The notes below the pieces were generated by a model. The model saw only the letters and a program-made list of their open reading frames with translations, ran no database searches and was not told the origin of the DNA. The translations under genes and the position numbers were made by a program. Shown here piece by piece: positions 1 through 6,511 of a DNA stretch of 64,000 nt (position 1 is its first letter; every line of letters starts with the position of its first letter). The DNA comes from Acholeplasmataceae bacterium UBA2284 (GTDB taxonomy: Bacteria; Bacillota_I; Bacilli_A; Acholeplasmatales; Acholeplasmataceae), in NCBI GenBank assembly GCA_002345705.1, contig DDWO01000021.1, forward strand, positions 4,435-68,434. Direction: 5' to 3'.

Positions 1-50
1 GCACTCAAAAAAGAGCGCACGTCACTTAAATTTAATTCGATGTGTGCCAT
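1..50 (-). CDS. pgi: Glucose-6-phosphate isomerase, N-terminal start only (probable)
   Basis: Only the first 16 codons lie in the window, reading MAHIELNLSDVRSFLS, and the gene runs off the left edge. A clear ribosome binding site (AGAGGAAA) sits 7 bases before the ATG, and the gene starts 13 bases after the S1-domain gene stops, so the two are probably co-transcribed. The N-terminus resembles the M-T/A-H-I-x-(L/F)-(D/N)-x-S start of Firmicute phosphoglucose isomerases, and the S1/yugI-pgi neighbourhood is known from Bacillus. The call rests on this short match and the context. Confidence 0.5.
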   Translation of the reverse strand, partial: MAHIELNLSDVRSFLS

Positions 51-63
51 GGTTTACTTTCCT

Positions 64-387
64 CTATTTCTTTGTTTTTTCGATCCAATGCGGTAAAGCT
101 TTCGCTAACGAATGGAATCCTATTTTTATTTTGACCATCTTTGATATTTTAGGATGAATCGGATTTGCTTGCTTATAACTGAGCTTTAATCTCTTGTTTT
201 CTTCATCGATCTCTAGAATAACAACACCTATTTCATCTCCAACACATAATATCTCTTCAATAGATGAGACAAACTGATCAGAGATTTCAGAGATGTGTAT
301 AAGACCAGAATAGCCTTCGTAGGTAACGAAGACTCCATAAGATTGTATACCAGTTATTTTACATACAATTTGATCATTTATATTCAT
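64..387 (-). CDS. S1 domain RNA-binding protein (YugI/CvfD type)
   Basis: This 107-residue protein is almost entirely one S1 RNA-binding domain (about residues 1-75), with the characteristic GVFV and SGLIHISEIS segments and a basic tail. Such small S1 proteins in Firmicutes bind ribosomes or mRNA and act as general stress or post-transcriptional regulators. I chose the internal ATG at 387 over a longer in-frame start at 408. It has a GAGG site 10 bases upstream, and an extended -10 (TGATATAAT, with TATAAT at 407-412) overlaps the longer start, so the longer form would not be transcribed whole. Confidence 0.8.
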   Translation of the reverse strand: MNINDQIVCKITGIQSYGVFVTYEGYSGLIHISEISDQFVSSIEEILCVGDEIGVVILEIDEENKRLKLSYKQANPIHPKISKMVKIKIGFHSLAKALPHWIEKTKK

Positions 388-406
388 ATCCAAAAACCTC
401 GTACAC

Positions 407-415
407 ATTATATCA
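407..415 (-). promoter_or_regulatory. Extended -10 promoter of the S1-domain gene
   Basis: On the minus strand the sequence reads TGATATAAT, an extended -10 element, about 20 bases before the chosen ATG. No good -35 is visible, which is usual when the TGn extension is present. The same TATGATATAAT pattern recurs before cdaA, lysS and the nuclease lipoprotein gene. Confidence 0.55.
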
Positions 416-443
416 TATTTTAGATTTCATCTATGAATATAAG

Positions 444-468
444 AAAAAAACGCAAGTTTCCTTGCGTT
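444..468 (-). terminator. Intrinsic terminator after degV
   Basis: On the minus strand an 8-bp stem (AACGCAAG/CTTGCGTT) with a four-base loop is followed by a run of T. It overlaps the stop codon of the DegV gene and ends that transcript before the S1 gene promoter. Confidence 0.85.
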
Positions 469-1309
469 ATGCTAGTGTTAGATAGATTCCTAGTCCACCG
501 GGTCCGACATGTGCGGATACCACTGGACTAATAATGCCTGTAATTTTAACTGAAACATTTTCACCAATCTGATATATTTCGTGTTCAAGCATTTTCGCTT
601 CAACACTCTTATCCACATAAGCGATACGCACAATTGCCTTACCATTCTCAATAATCTTATGAACTTCTTTAACGAGATATGCAATGACGTTATTAAAGCC
701 TCTAACCTTAGATTCAAGACCTAAAACACCGCGTTCAAATCTCAGGATTGGTTTAACCTTTAGCACATTGCCAATAACAGCTTGTACTTTATTGATTCTT
801 CCGCTTTTAACAAGATATTGTAGATTATCTACAGTAAACACAAGTGAGCCTTTTTCCTTGATTTTTTCTAGGTATCCTAATGCATCTGAAATATGATGCC
901 CTTCATCTAAATACTCAATCAGTTTTTCAGCTAAATAAGCTGCACCATTAATATTCGATTCAGAATCAACGACATAAATATTCTCGTTTTCTAAAATTGT
1001 TTTTCCTAGGTTTGCACTATTAAATGTACCAGATAACGATTTAGATATCGTCATACAAATCACTTGATCAAATTTTTCTAGTTGTTCTTCATAGGCTCTA
1101 ATAAACTGTTCTGGAGATGGTTGGCTTGTTTTCAAGTCTCTTTTATCATAGAGTGCTTTATTAATGACTTCAGGTGCTATTTCCCCATCCACATACTCCT
1201 TATCGTCAATAATAACCTTTAGGGGAACTACTGTAATGTGATTTTCTTTTGCATATTTTTTGTCTAATCCAAATGTAGAATCTACAACTAAACCAATATT
1301 TCTAATCAT
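467..1309 (-). CDS. DegV family fatty-acid-binding protein
   Basis: The 280-residue length is typical for the DegV family. These proteins bind a fatty acid and present it to the FakA kinase for incorporation into phospholipid. Visible family signatures are the N-terminal VVDSTFGL strand-loop, the TSQPSPEQF motif (about residue 62), the SKSLSGTF motif (about 90) and GPGGLGI near the C-terminus (normally GPGALG). A ribosome binding site (AGAGGTGA) lies just before the ATG. The gene stands between two terminators, so it is probably a single-gene transcript. No fakA is visible nearby. Confidence 0.88.
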   Translation of the reverse strand: MIRNIGLVVDSTFGLDKKYAKENHITVVPLKVIIDDKEYVDGEIAPEVINKALYDKRDLKTSQPSPEQFIRAYEEQLEKFDQVICMTISKSLSGTFNSANLGKTILENENIYVVDSESNINGAAYLAEKLIEYLDEGHHISDALGYLEKIKEKGSLVFTVDNLQYLVKSGRINKVQAVIGNVLKVKPILRFERGVLGLESKVRGFNNVIAYLVKEVHKIIENGKAIVRIAYVDKSVEAKMLEHEIYQIGENVSVKITGIISPVVSAHVGPGGLGIYLTLA

Positions 1310-1349
1310 AATCAGTCACCTCTTTTTTATTTTTGATTTCTTTTTATGT

Positions 1350-1373
1350 AAAAAAACGACCAAGCGGTCGTTT
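1350..1373 (-). terminator. Intrinsic terminator after nifU-like gene
   Basis: The minus strand carries an 8-bp stem (AAACGACC/GGTCGTTT, loop GCTT) followed by seven T residues, immediately after the stop codon of the NifU-like gene. Confidence 0.88.
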
Positions 1374-1376
1374 ATT

Positions 1377-1607
1377 TTAGTCTACAGTTACTACAGCAAT
1401 CACACCAGGTACATTTTCTAAAAGCATGGTTTCAATACCTTGTTTCAAGGTTACGTCTAAAGCCATACATCCATCACATGCTCCAAGCATCTTAACATAG
1501 ACGATTCCATCTTCAACATTGATGACTTCAATGTCTCCACCGTCTCTTTGTAAATAAGGTCTAACCTTATGAATCAAGTCTAAAACTTGTTGTTTTGTAT
1601 CATCCAT
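1377..1607 (-). CDS. NifU-like C-terminal Fe-S scaffold protein
   Basis: This small protein (76 residues from the chosen start) is the NifU C-terminal domain, which carries or transfers Fe-S clusters. The family pattern is complete: RPYLQRDGGDIEVI, a GIVYVKMLGAC strand, the CDGC pair of cluster ligands and a final TLKQGIE helix. A longer frame opens at 1646, but a promoter (TTGATG at 1658-1663, TATACT at 1635-1640, 17-base spacer) would start transcription near 1628. Known homologues also begin close to the chosen methionine. A terminator follows directly. Confidence 0.87.
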   Translation of the reverse strand: MDDTKQQVLDLIHKVRPYLQRDGGDIEVINVEDGIVYVKMLGACDGCMALDVTLKQGIETMLLENVPGVIAVVTVD

Positions 1608-1634
1608 TTTGTTCACCGTTCCTTTATCATACAT

Positions 1635-1663
1635 AGTATATATCATTTAGAGCGTTACATCAA
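1635..1663 (-). promoter_or_regulatory. Promoter of the NifU-like gene
   Basis: On the minus strand TTGATG and TATACT are separated by exactly 17 bases. The predicted transcript start, near 1628, is about 20 bases before the ATG at 1607. Confidence 0.55.
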
Positions 1664-1668
1664 ACGAT

Positions 1669-1950
1669 TTAATCAGTTGTTGCAGGTTTTACTCTTTTTA
1701 ACACATAATGTCCACAATTCATATTGCAGGATTCATTTAAATAATCAGGAATACGCTTGTATCCATTTGGACTTTTAGGGTCAGAATTAAATCCTTTAAT
1801 ACGAAGCATAGAAGATGACATATCTCCTACTAAGTATGTATATCTGTCAAATGCGACATCTACATATCGCTCATTAAATTTTACAAGATCAAATGCTTCA
1901 CGATGGTTTTTAATCAATTCGAATTGTCCAAAATCTGTATCTATAATCAT
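1669..1950 (-). CDS. yutD: YutD-like protein (DUF1027)
   Basis: A 93-residue protein of the YutD family, whose function is not established. The pattern IKNHREAFD-(x)-FNERYVDVAF-DRYTYLVGD, the LRIKGF stretch and a Cys-rich end (CNMNCGHYVLKRV) match the Bacillus family closely. It is the last gene of the operon that starts at cdaA, only two bases after ispDF. The Bacillus yutI-yutD neighbourhood is also kept here, because the next gene is the NifU-like protein. Confidence 0.8.
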   Translation of the reverse strand: MIIDTDFGQFELIKNHREAFDLVKFNERYVDVAFDRYTYLVGDMSSSMLRIKGFNSDPKSPNGYKRIPDYLNESCNMNCGHYVLKRVKPATTD

Positions 1951-1952
1951 AA

Positions 1953-3077
1953 TTACACCTTCTTCAGTATGACCACTGCTTCGGAGGCGATTGCTTTTTG
2001 TTCACCGATTGCATCCATCTTTTCATAGGTGGTTGCTTTCACTGAAATTTGATCGTCTCTGATTGATAAGAGCTTACTGATGTTTTCTTTTATATTTTTG
2101 ATGTGGGGGTTAAGTTTTGGTAGTTCTGCATAAACAGTCGCATCTATATTACCAATTTCATAGCCCTTTTGTCTAATCAAATCATTAGTTTCCTTTAATA
2201 TTCTTTTTGAATCTATATCCTTGTATGCAGGATCAGTATCTGGATAGAATGAGCCGAGATCGCCTAGAGCGAGTGCTCCAAGCATTGCTTCTGCAATTGC
2301 ATGTAGTAAAACATCTGCATCGCTATGTCCAAGTAAACCTTTTTCAAAGGGTATTTGAATACCTCCAAGTATTAAAGGTCTATTTTCAACAAGCTGATGG
2401 ATATCAAAACTATGTCCGATTCTCAAATTTTCATCCCTTTCCTTTAAAATCATTTGAATATATGAAAAATCCTGTGGGTAGGTTGCTTTAGTGTTTGGTT
2501 CTGTATTGATGACAACCTTCACCTTATCTTCTGGATAGAATGCTTGATACAAGGATATATCATCGACATAGTCCTTGTCATTTCTTATATACGCATAGCG
2601 AATCTTTTCAGTTAAAAATGCTTGAGGGGTTTGAGCTAAGATGAAATCATCTCGATTCATCGAGGTTAATTCCTTTTCATTATACTTCTTCAATGCTGAT
2701 GTTAGTTTTTCTGCTAATAGAACAGCATCCTGAAATTGTAGAACTTTTTCAATTTCCATAACTGCTTGTTTGGTTATTAAAGGTCTAGCCGCGTCATGGA
2801 TAAAGACATAGGGTGTTTGAACTTCTCTTAAGCCGTTCATCACACTTTCTCCTCTAGTCTTACCACCCAAAACGAGTTTTATTTCGTCAGTAACATATTT
2901 TCTGATTTCATTGATGTCTTCCTTGGAAACCACCAAAATGACTTGATGGCCCAATGACAAAAACAATTCTACAGAATATAGAAATAATGGTTTACCGTTG
3001 ACCTTATATAAAATTTTGGATTGATTAAGCTGTGCCCTGCTACCTGTACCAGCAGCAACGATTAAGGCTGTGTTCAT
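1953..3077 (-). CDS. ispDF: Bifunctional IspD/IspF enzyme of the MEP pathway
   Basis: The protein fuses two isoprenoid enzymes. Residues 1 to about 222 are MEP cytidylyltransferase (IspD), with the AAGTGSR nucleotide loop and the HDAARPLI motif. Residues about 225-374 are MEcPP synthase (IspF), with RIGHSFDIHQL metal ligands, GHSDADVLLHAIAEA, and SVKATTYEKMDAIGE near the end. Together they catalyse CTP transfer to MEP and the later cyclisation step; IspE would act between them. The fusion is best known from proteobacteria. The IspD loop usually reads PKQ and here has QSK instead. The gene follows the 5-FTHF cyclo-ligase by two bases. Confidence 0.92.
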   Translation of the reverse strand: MNTALIVAAGTGSRAQLNQSKILYKVNGKPLFLYSVELFLSLGHQVILVVSKEDINEIRKYVTDEIKLVLGGKTRGESVMNGLREVQTPYVFIHDAARPLITKQAVMEIEKVLQFQDAVLLAEKLTSALKKYNEKELTSMNRDDFILAQTPQAFLTEKIRYAYIRNDKDYVDDISLYQAFYPEDKVKVVINTEPNTKATYPQDFSYIQMILKERDENLRIGHSFDIHQLVENRPLILGGIQIPFEKGLLGHSDADVLLHAIAEAMLGALALGDLGSFYPDTDPAYKDIDSKRILKETNDLIRQKGYEIGNIDATVYAELPKLNPHIKNIKENISKLLSIRDDQISVKATTYEKMDAIGEQKAIASEAVVILKKV

Positions 3078-3079
3078 AG

Positions 3080-3598
3080 TTACCCCTTGATATAGTCATC
3101 TAGTTTTTGATCAAATGAATCATATGGTACCTCAGTTAGTTCTTGAAATTTAAATATAACACCTACGACATGCTTCGGTCTATGGTTTGAAAGAAAATGA
3201 TCGTAATAACCTTTGCCATAGCCTACTCTATATAAATCCTTTGAGATAGCGAGTGCTGGTGCACACATAAAGTCGATTTGATCATCAACAATTAATCCAC
3301 CCTCTGGTTCCATCACACCAAACTTACTTTTTACAAATGTTTGATTAGGATCATATTGATAGAAATGAAGACCTTCCTTGGTTACCTTTGGAAAACAAAA
3401 TCTCTTCTCATCATTAAGTAAACCTAGTAAATTCACTTCTTTTTCCATTGGATAAAAAATGGCTACTAAAGTTGATTGTTGATAATGTAAGTTTTTTTGG
3501 ATTTGCTTAATAATTTCTTCGCTTGAATTTTTTAAATCAGCCAGACTCATCTGATTTCTTTTTTCAAACATCAACTTTCTTATTTCACTCTTTGTCAT
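3080..3598 (-). CDS. 5-formyltetrahydrofolate cyclo-ligase
   Basis: This enzyme (172 residues, normal for the family) converts 5-formyl-THF to methenyl-THF using ATP. The N-terminal K-R-K/E-x-R-N helix and the C-terminal ATP-binding motif RVGYGKGYYDHFL are both present. The start overlaps the stop of the PAS/GGDEF gene by four bases (ATGA), so the two are translationally coupled. It belongs to the cdaA operon. Confidence 0.9.
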   Translation of the reverse strand: MTKSEIRKLMFEKRNQMSLADLKNSSEEIIKQIQKNLHYQQSTLVAIFYPMEKEVNLLGLLNDEKRFCFPKVTKEGLHFYQYDPNQTFVKSKFGVMEPEGGLIVDDQIDFMCAPALAISKDLYRVGYGKGYYDHFLSNHRPKHVVGVIFKFQELTEVPYDSFDQKLDDYIKG

Positions 3599-5172
3599 GA
3601 CGCAATATCCTTATAGTAACATCCGTGGGTGTTAAACTGTGGGTTTTCTGAAATGGTTAAAGCTTGATTTGCTGCTTGGTATAGCTTATGCTCATCATGT
3701 GCATCACTACCACCAATCGCAATTCCTGCAAAGACTTCAAGCTCTACAGATATAGAACCATATTGCATCACAAGATTTAAGAATGTTCTATTGGACTTAA
3801 TTCCATTTGCAAGTACATCCATCTTTCTTGGATCTGTTATCGTGATCGCAAACTCAATACCAGAGACTCTAAAGATATCTCCACTTTCAGTTACGAATGT
3901 TGTTCTTAATTTTTTGATATATTCAGCCATCAGCATATTCCCAATTTCTCTACCTTGAGTTTGGTTAATCTTTGGCATATTTTTTAAACGAATTAAAACG
4001 AGTTGAAAATATCTATTATCCTTGAATAGCTTATTCATTGAGACTAGCATATCATTATGATCCTTTAATCTGTCAAGCTCATCAATATTACTTGCTAGAT
4101 AATGCTTCGTCTTCATTGGATTTAACGTACCCATGATTACAGCACTATGTTGATCCTCGAATAAACGTTTACCCTTTTCCTTAAACCACATGTATCTACC
4201 ATTCACCATGATACGATATGAGGTTGAATACTGTTTCTTTGTCATTGTTAAATCGCCCAATAAGGCTAAATACTTCTTTAAATCTTCAGCTTCAATCATT
4301 CTTCTAAAATCGGTTAGGTCTAGTGTGTTTCCTGGTAGAGAAAGCATGTGAACAAGTGCATCACTTGCCCAAATTGTTCTCTCATCTAGGTCAATATAAA
4401 ATAAGCCTTCTTCACTAATTTCAAGAGTTGCTATAAATTTATGGCGAATGCTTTCAAGCTCAGTGCTTCTTTCGTTTAGTTCCTTTTCAACAGCGAGTAG
4501 ATCGAAATCTGTCTTCTTCTCTCCAACACAAATTCTTCCCTTATATTTCCCTAATGCATATACAGGCTGCATAACCATATGAAGAATAACTGGGTTACCA
4601 TCGAAGTTTAAAAATGTTAGCTCTTGGACTTCGGAATCTCCTGGTTTTGCATTTTCCTTATAGGTGATGTAATAATTTTCTAGTGCTCTATTGTTTATTT
4701 CTTGTCCATTCATCTTTGTAAAACGAATCGATTTATTTAAGACACTGAAAAATTTCTTACCAATAATATCTTCCTTTTCAAGGTTTAATTCATGAAGTAA
4801 GCTTGAAGACATATCCTTAATTCTTTCTCTAGCATCGACAACATAATAAGCATTCCATCTACTGTTTTTTATTGACTTAACAAAGAGTTGATAATGGTTA
4901 GCCTTTAGGATTGCTGTTTTAAATGTTGAGTAAAGAATCAGTAGAAATATGAGATAGACAAAGAAGTTAAACCCTATATATAAGGTTTGATATAATTCAT
5001 TTCCAATAATCATTGATTCATAAATAACAAAAACCATCACTGCGACGGTAATGTTAAAAAAGGCGATAATTAATCGATTTTTTAATACTTTTTCAGATTG
5101 TATACTTTGAATGATTACTAGAAATAGACAAAATAAAGTAATTATCAAAGGATAGATTGGATGCTGTAACAT
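3595..5172 (-). CDS. Membrane PAS sensor protein with degenerate GGDEF domain
   Basis: The protein begins with three predicted membrane helices (about residues 7-25, 33-55 and 60-85). Two PAS-like regions follow (about 100-220 and 245-355), then a GGDEF-fold domain (about 375-520) ending in GCYYKD. The signature loop reads SGIEF where active diguanylate cyclases have GGDEF, and the acidic metal ligands are not conserved. It is therefore probably a nucleotide-binding or regulatory domain rather than a cyclase. The layout (membrane, PAS, degenerate GGDEF) matches the front half of the c-di-AMP phosphodiesterase GdpP, but no DHH domain follows. It sits two genes downstream of cdaA in the same operon. 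Confidence 0.72.
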   Translation of the reverse strand: MLQHPIYPLIITLFCLFLVIIQSIQSEKVLKNRLIIAFFNITVAVMVFVIYESMIIGNELYQTLYIGFNFFVYLIFLLILYSTFKTAILKANHYQLFVKSIKNSRWNAYYVVDARERIKDMSSSLLHELNLEKEDIIGKKFFSVLNKSIRFTKMNGQEINNRALENYYITYKENAKPGDSEVQELTFLNFDGNPVILHMVMQPVYALGKYKGRICVGEKKTDFDLLAVEKELNERSTELESIRHKFIATLEISEEGLFYIDLDERTIWASDALVHMLSLPGNTLDLTDFRRMIEAEDLKKYLALLGDLTMTKKQYSTSYRIMVNGRYMWFKEKGKRLFEDQHSAVIMGTLNPMKTKHYLASNIDELDRLKDHNDMLVSMNKLFKDNRYFQLVLIRLKNMPKINQTQGREIGNMLMAEYIKKLRTTFVTESGDIFRVSGIEFAITITDPRKMDVLANGIKSNRTFLNLVMQYGSISVELEVFAGIAIGGSDAHDEHKLYQAANQALTISENPQFNTHGCYYKDIAS

Positions 5173-5178
5173 GAATGA

Positions 5179-5370
5179 CTACCCCTCTATTTCTTGAAGT
5201 AAGTTTGGTATGGTATACCCAATAAATATAAGAATCAATGTAAAAATCAATGCGATAACATAGGTCATCCATTTGTTTTTACTGAAATAATTAGAAACCT
5301 TTTCCGCTAAATTTCTATTAGCAAAAGCCTTGAGAGGTTCAAAAAATAAGGTCCATATTTTCTTTAACAT
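5179..5370 (-). CDS. Small single-pass membrane protein in the cdaA operon
   Basis: I do not recognise this 63-residue protein. It has a basic, amphipathic first half (about residues 1-34) and one strong membrane helix (about 35-57), and ends in a short acidic tail. It lies 12 bases after cdaA and 6 before the PAS/GGDEF gene. That is where most Firmicutes encode CdaR, the membrane regulator of CdaA, but nothing like the YbbR repeats of CdaR is present. A role with CdaA is an inference from position only. The tight spacing on both sides supports it being a real gene. Confidence 0.6.
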   Translation of the reverse strand: MLKKIWTLFFEPLKAFANRNLAEKVSNYFSKNKWMTYVIALIFTLILIFIGYTIPNLLQEIEG

Positions 5371-5382
5371 TATTCTTCCCTC

Positions 5383-6129
5383 CTATTTCATAAACATATT
5401 GATGTATTCCATCAACTTGTCTCTATCATTAATTTTAAGCATAATACCTTCTACAGCAATAGAAACATTACCAGTTTCTTCTGATACGATTACTGTTAAG
5501 CTATCTGTAATTTCACTAATACCCAATCCAGCGCGATGTCTTGAACCGGTTGTTTTTTCAAAGTTTTGATTATCGGATAGAACAAAATATGCTCCAGCAC
5601 AAACAATTAAATCTCCTCTAATAATGACTGCTCCATCATGTAATGGAGTATTTGGTGTGAATATATTAATTAAAAGTTCCTTAGAAACTTCACTATTCAT
5701 CATAATCGCACGTTCTGCGTATTGGTCTAAAGTATTGTGTTTTTCAATCGTCATTAATGCACCAATTTTTTGAGATGATAAATACATTGCTGCTTCAATA
5801 ATAGATTGTTTAGTTCTTTCACTACCCATAACAATCATTTCATTTCTTGAATCTGATTTCCAAACAATTTCTAATGATCTTCTAATATCAGGAGCCATAA
5901 TAACAATCATCAAAATAGGCATCCATTCCTGTAAATAATTCAAAAATACAGTGCTTACCAGCAGATCTAAAAGATTAGCAAGAAATGCGAGTAGATAAAC
6001 AAACAAAAAAGTGATTGCTATAGAAAGCATTCTCTTATTCGAAACTAAAAATTTTACGAGGAAAACTGCAAGGACCCAAACGATATAAGCATCAACAACA
6101 ACTTTCCATATTTCGACTCCAAATAACAT
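5383..6129 (-). CDS. cdaA: Diadenylate cyclase CdaA (c-di-AMP synthase)
   Basis: CdaA makes c-di-AMP from two ATP at the membrane. The protein has three N-terminal membrane helices (within about residues 5-85) and a DisA_N cyclase domain with both catalytic motifs: LHDGAVII (DGA, about residue 170) and GSRHRAGLGIS (RHR, about 200). The 248-residue length is slightly shorter than the usual 270 or so. It is the first gene of an operon continuing through a small membrane protein, a PAS/GGDEF protein, folate and isoprenoid genes. Upstream is an extended -10 (TGATATAAT, around 6159-6167) on the minus strand. Confidence 0.93.
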   Translation of the reverse strand: MLFGVEIWKVVVDAYIVWVLAVFLVKFLVSNKRMLSIAITFLFVYLLAFLANLLDLLVSTVFLNYLQEWMPILMIVIMAPDIRRSLEIVWKSDSRNEMIVMGSERTKQSIIEAAMYLSSQKIGALMTIEKHNTLDQYAERAIMMNSEVSKELLINIFTPNTPLHDGAVIIRGDLIVCAGAYFVLSDNQNFEKTTGSRHRAGLGISEITDSLTVIVSEETGNVSIAVEGIMLKINDRDKLMEYINMFMK

Positions 6130-6237
6130 ATCATCGCACCCCTTTTAACTAAATCTATTATATCATAACAACACCGTGAGAATAAATAAAATGTCGAATG
6201 AAACATATCCCTTTAAAAGATTTCTTTTAATCATTTA

Positions 6238-6266
6238 TTGAGTTTTTTAAGTTAAACGTCTATAAT
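6238..6266 (+). promoter_or_regulatory. Promoter of the hflX leader
   Basis: TTGAGT (6238-6243) and TATAAT (6261-6266) are separated by exactly 17 bases. Transcription would start near 6273, giving an untranslated leader of roughly 240 bases before hflX. Confidence 0.7.
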
Positions 6267-6273
6267 GATAGTG

Positions 6274-6511
6274 TTGGTGAAATCTTATATTTACCAATAT
6301 TTTGAGGAGGTATTGAAATGTACATGAAACTGCGTAGAAATTTAAATGTATAGTTTGCCCTCAATGATTAGTAAGGTATTAGATTTTAAATTGTAAGAAT
6401 AAAATCCATAACCGCATTGATCCTTAGGCAAATTCAAGGTCTTTTAGACAGTGAGTATAAGAAGACATTTTCGTCTAGCCTATCCAGATGATAGAGAAAC
6501 AAGAGGTATAT
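6274..6511 (+). promoter_or_regulatory. hflX leader RNA with candidate attenuation structure
   Basis: The leader opens with a stem-loop (TTGGT...ACCAA, 6274-6297) and then the strong ribosome binding site and short ORF at 6304-6353. After that ORF, two paired blocks can form a long hairpin: TTTGCC (6354-6359) with GGCAAA (6428-6433), and TCAATG (6361-6366) with CATTGA (6415-6420). Smaller alternative stems (GTCTTTTAGAC at 6439-6449, AGAC/GTCT at 6463-6476) lie nearer hflX. No stem followed by a T-run is visible, so if this is a switch it more likely acts on translation than by intrinsic termination. The rest of the interval toward cdaA (6130-6237) holds only that gene's promoter. Confidence 0.5.
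6318..6353 (+). CDS. hflX leader peptide (MYMKLRRNLNV)
   Basis: An 11-codon ORF with one of the strongest ribosome binding sites in the window (GAGGAGGT, 7 bases before the ATG) lies about 160 bases upstream of hflX in the same transcript. The peptide contains K-L-R followed by R, which fits the basic-x-basic motif at which macrolide-bound ribosomes are known to stall. In Listeria, hflX is known to be antibiotic-induced through a leader ORF. The ORF itself is read directly from the sequence. Its regulatory role is inferred. Confidence 0.6.
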   Translation: MYMKLRRNLNV

